DNA from: Candidatus Nanopelagicales bacterium
GTDB lineage: Bacteria > Actinomycetota > Actinomycetes > S36-B12 > UBA5976
Assembly (NCBI GenBank): GCA_023257525.1
Contig: JALRCB010000056.1
Span: forward strand, 1 to 6,405
Length of the DNA stretch: 6,405 nucleotides
Reading direction: 5' to 3'
Shown: positions 5,215 through 6,405 of the stretch, one piece after another
How positions within the stretch are numbered: position 1 is the stretch's first letter
Layout: the number at the start of each line of letters is the position of its first letter
Program-made: the position numbers and the translations under genes
The notes under the pieces: generated by a model
Database searches by the model: none
Seen by the model: only the letters and a program-made list of their open reading frames with translations
Told to the model about the DNA's origin: nothing

Positions 5215-5910
5215 GTGGCAATCACACACGATCACGAAAACGACCTGGATCTATCCGGGCGTTCCCGCGTGTCTGATGCTGACCGAGTTCGCATGACAGG
5301 TCATGAACGTCGGGCCCAGCTGGTTGAAGTTGGCCGCATGCTTTTTGCGGAAAAGGGATTCGAATCCGTAACTGTCGAAGAAATTGCGAACACCGCAAAT
5401 GTTTCCAAGCCAGTTGTGTACGAACACTTTGGTTCTAAAGATGGTCTTTACGCAGTTGTAGTTGACCGCGAAATGACTTACCTACTTAACTCAATTACCA
5501 AAGCCTTGACTGCAGTTCATCCGCGTTTACTGCTTGAGCAAACGGCTTGTGCACTATTTGATTACATCGAATCCAACACTGATGGTTTCCGAATCTTGTT
5601 GCGCGACTCTCCTGCTGCCTCATCTTCGACAACGCCAACTGGCAGCTTTGCTTCGTTGCTTTCTGATGTGGCACAGCGAGTAGAAGAATTACTTTCTAAA
5701 GAATTCAAGTTACGAGGCTTTCCATTCCAGATGGCTCCGATGTATGCCCACATGTTCGTAGGAATGGTTGCGTTAACTGGTCAATGGTGGCTAGATGAAC
5801 GCGATACGCCAAAAGACGAAGTGATCGCGCATCTCGTTAACTTAGTTTGGAATGGCGCTGTCGGCCTTGAAATCAACCCACGCCTGATCAGCCAAAGAAA
5901 TGAAAGTTAA
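5215..5910 (+). CDS. TetR/AcrR family transcriptional regulator (Rv1019-like)
   Basis: The 231-residue protein has a TetR helix-turn-helix at about residues 34-78: RAQLVEVGRMLFAEKGFESVTVEEIANTANVSKPVVYEHFGSKDGLY in segments, with SKPVVYEHF as the recognition helix. A helical ligand-binding and dimerisation domain follows, including the segment GMVALTGQWWLDERD that I associate with the Rv1019-like group next to glmU in mycobacteria. I choose the GTG at 5215 because AAAGGA lies six bases before it. The frame is open back to 5047, but that stretch is the control region. An alternative start at ATG 5293 would give 205 residues and remove an acidic 26-residue leader. The gene is divergent from tRNA-Gln-glmU and converges on the MarR gene. 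Likely targets are its own promoter and perhaps a neighbour; the ligand is unknown. Confidence 0.9.
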   Translation: MAITHDHENDLDLSGRSRVSDADRVRMTGHERRAQLVEVGRMLFAEKGFESVTVEEIANTANVSKPVVYEHFGSKDGLYAVVVDREMTYLLNSITKALTAVHPRLLLEQTACALFDYIESNTDGFRILLRDSPAASSSTTPTGSFASLLSDVAQRVEELLSKEFKLRGFPFQMAPMYAHMFVGMVALTGQWWLDERDTPKDEVIAHLVNLVWNGAVGLEINPRLISQRNES

Positions 5911-5923
5911 GTTTTCTAACTTT
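5903..5923. terminator. Weak AT-rich hairpin between convergent TetR and MarR genes
   Basis: AAAGTTA (5903-5909) and TAACTTT (5917-5923) form a perfect 7-bp inverted repeat with a seven-base loop. It spans the TetR stop codon and most of the 15-bp gap between the two convergent stops. It could act in both directions, but the stem has a single G-C pair and no good T-run follows, so intrinsic termination would be inefficient. Confidence 0.3.
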
Positions 5924-5925
5924 AG

Positions 5926-6405
5926 TTAATTCTCTAAGCCAGCTGATTCTTCATCAAATGGCAAAACGATATCTCGCAATACATTTGCTAACTTTTCCCG
6001 ATCTGCTTTTGAGACAGTAGCTAGCAGCAATTTTTCTCGAGCAAGTAATTCATCAAGTGCGCGATCAACTGCAGTCTTACCAGCTTGGGTTAATTGAACC
6101 AAAACGCCACGGCCATCAGTTGGGTCTGGCATGCGAGCAACCAAGTTTTTCGATTCAAGTCGATCGATGCGGTTAGTCATAGTTCCACTAGTTACAAGAT
6201 TCTGTGAAATCAAAGCAGAAGGTGTTAACGCGTAAGGCTTTCCAGTTCTGCGTAACGCAGCTAATACATCAAATTCACCAGGCTCTAACTCGTTAGCGGC
6301 GAAAGCTTCACGTCTTGCGATATCAAGGTGGCGAGCAAGTCTGGAAACCCGACTCAGAACTTGTAGCGGGGCAACATCAAGATCCGGGCGCTCTTGCTGC
6401 CAAGC
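5926..6405 (-). CDS. MarR family transcriptional regulator, partial (start beyond right edge)
   Basis: The frame is open from the TAA at 5926-5928 to the window edge, giving 159 residues; the start codon lies outside. In order it reads WQQERPDLDVAPLQVLSRVSRLARHLD (in segments), an N-terminal dimerisation helix; LEPGEFDVLAALRRTG, the entry to the winged helix; ALISQNLVTSGTMTNRIDRLE, the recognition helix region; DPTDGRGVLVQLT, the wing; and a C-terminal helical dimerisation segment. This is a full MarR fold apart from perhaps 10-15 N-terminal residues. An internal TTG at 6213 would give only 95 residues and would cut away half of the winged helix, so it is not the real start. The gene converges on the TetR gene with 15 bp between stops. 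MarR proteins often sense phenolic compounds or oxidants and control adjacent genes; the regulated gene is outside the window. Confidence 0.92.
   Translation of the reverse strand, partial: AWQQERPDLDVAPLQVLSRVSRLARHLDIARREAFAANELEPGEFDVLAALRRTGKPYALTPSALISQNLVTSGTMTNRIDRLESKNLVARMPDPTDGRGVLVQLTQAGKTAVDRALDELLAREKLLLATVSKADREKLANVLRDIVLPFDEESAGLEN

Noticed and set aside
4959..5225. Minus-strand 88-codon open frame across the tRNA
   Set aside because: Its end (GSSNGRTALFGGAYRGSNPRPG-like) is the familiar artefact of translating a tRNA gene.
1..6405. Mobile element, CRISPR, prophage, toxin-antitoxin or defence island
   Set aside because: I see no transposase, integrase, repeat-spacer array, attachment duplication at the tRNA or other accessory gene; composition looks uniform by eye.

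Overview
The window is a stretch of ordinary chromosomal core genes, most likely from a streamlined actinobacterium. The order glmU-prs-rplY-pth on one strand, with a divergent TetR gene beyond glmU, matches the mycobacterial neighbourhood Rv1014c-Rv1019, and several proteins read as actinobacterial. By eye the DNA is close to half G+C, well below most soil actinobacteria, and the spacers are short. That combination suggests a freshwater lineage such as Nanopelagicales (acI) or a similar small-genome group. The order-level placement is inference.

Layout: positions 1-2341 hold a tightly packed minus-strand run, transcribed rplY (L25) > pth > cysQ-like > mfd (5' part only). Junctions are a 4-bp gap, an ATGA overlap and a TAATG overlap. 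A 171-bp spacer (2342-2512) carries a possible promoter, a predicted compact structured leader and a strong ribosome binding site for rplY. Upstream of it, 2513-4949 holds prs and glmU, 10 bp apart, and 26 bp before glmU lies a tRNA-Gln(UUG) gene. A 168-bp divergent control region (5047-5214) separates the tRNA from a plus-strand TetR regulator (GTG start at 5215). The TetR gene converges on a minus-strand MarR regulator that runs off the right edge.

How the genes fit together: GlmU makes UDP-GlcNAc for the wall and Prs makes PRPP for nucleotides. L25, Pth and tRNA-Gln serve translation. The CysQ-like phosphatase recycles pAp or a related small phosphate, and Mfd couples transcription to DNA repair. 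The TetR protein has candidate binding sites in the control region it shares with the tRNA/glmU side.

I see no mobile element, CRISPR array, phage gene, toxin-antitoxin pair or defence system. The points most worth a second look are the predicted three-way-junction leader of rplY, the replacement of the usual L25 CTC domain by an alanine-rich tail, the repeats in the tRNA/TetR control region, and the cysQ-like gene placed between pth and mfd.
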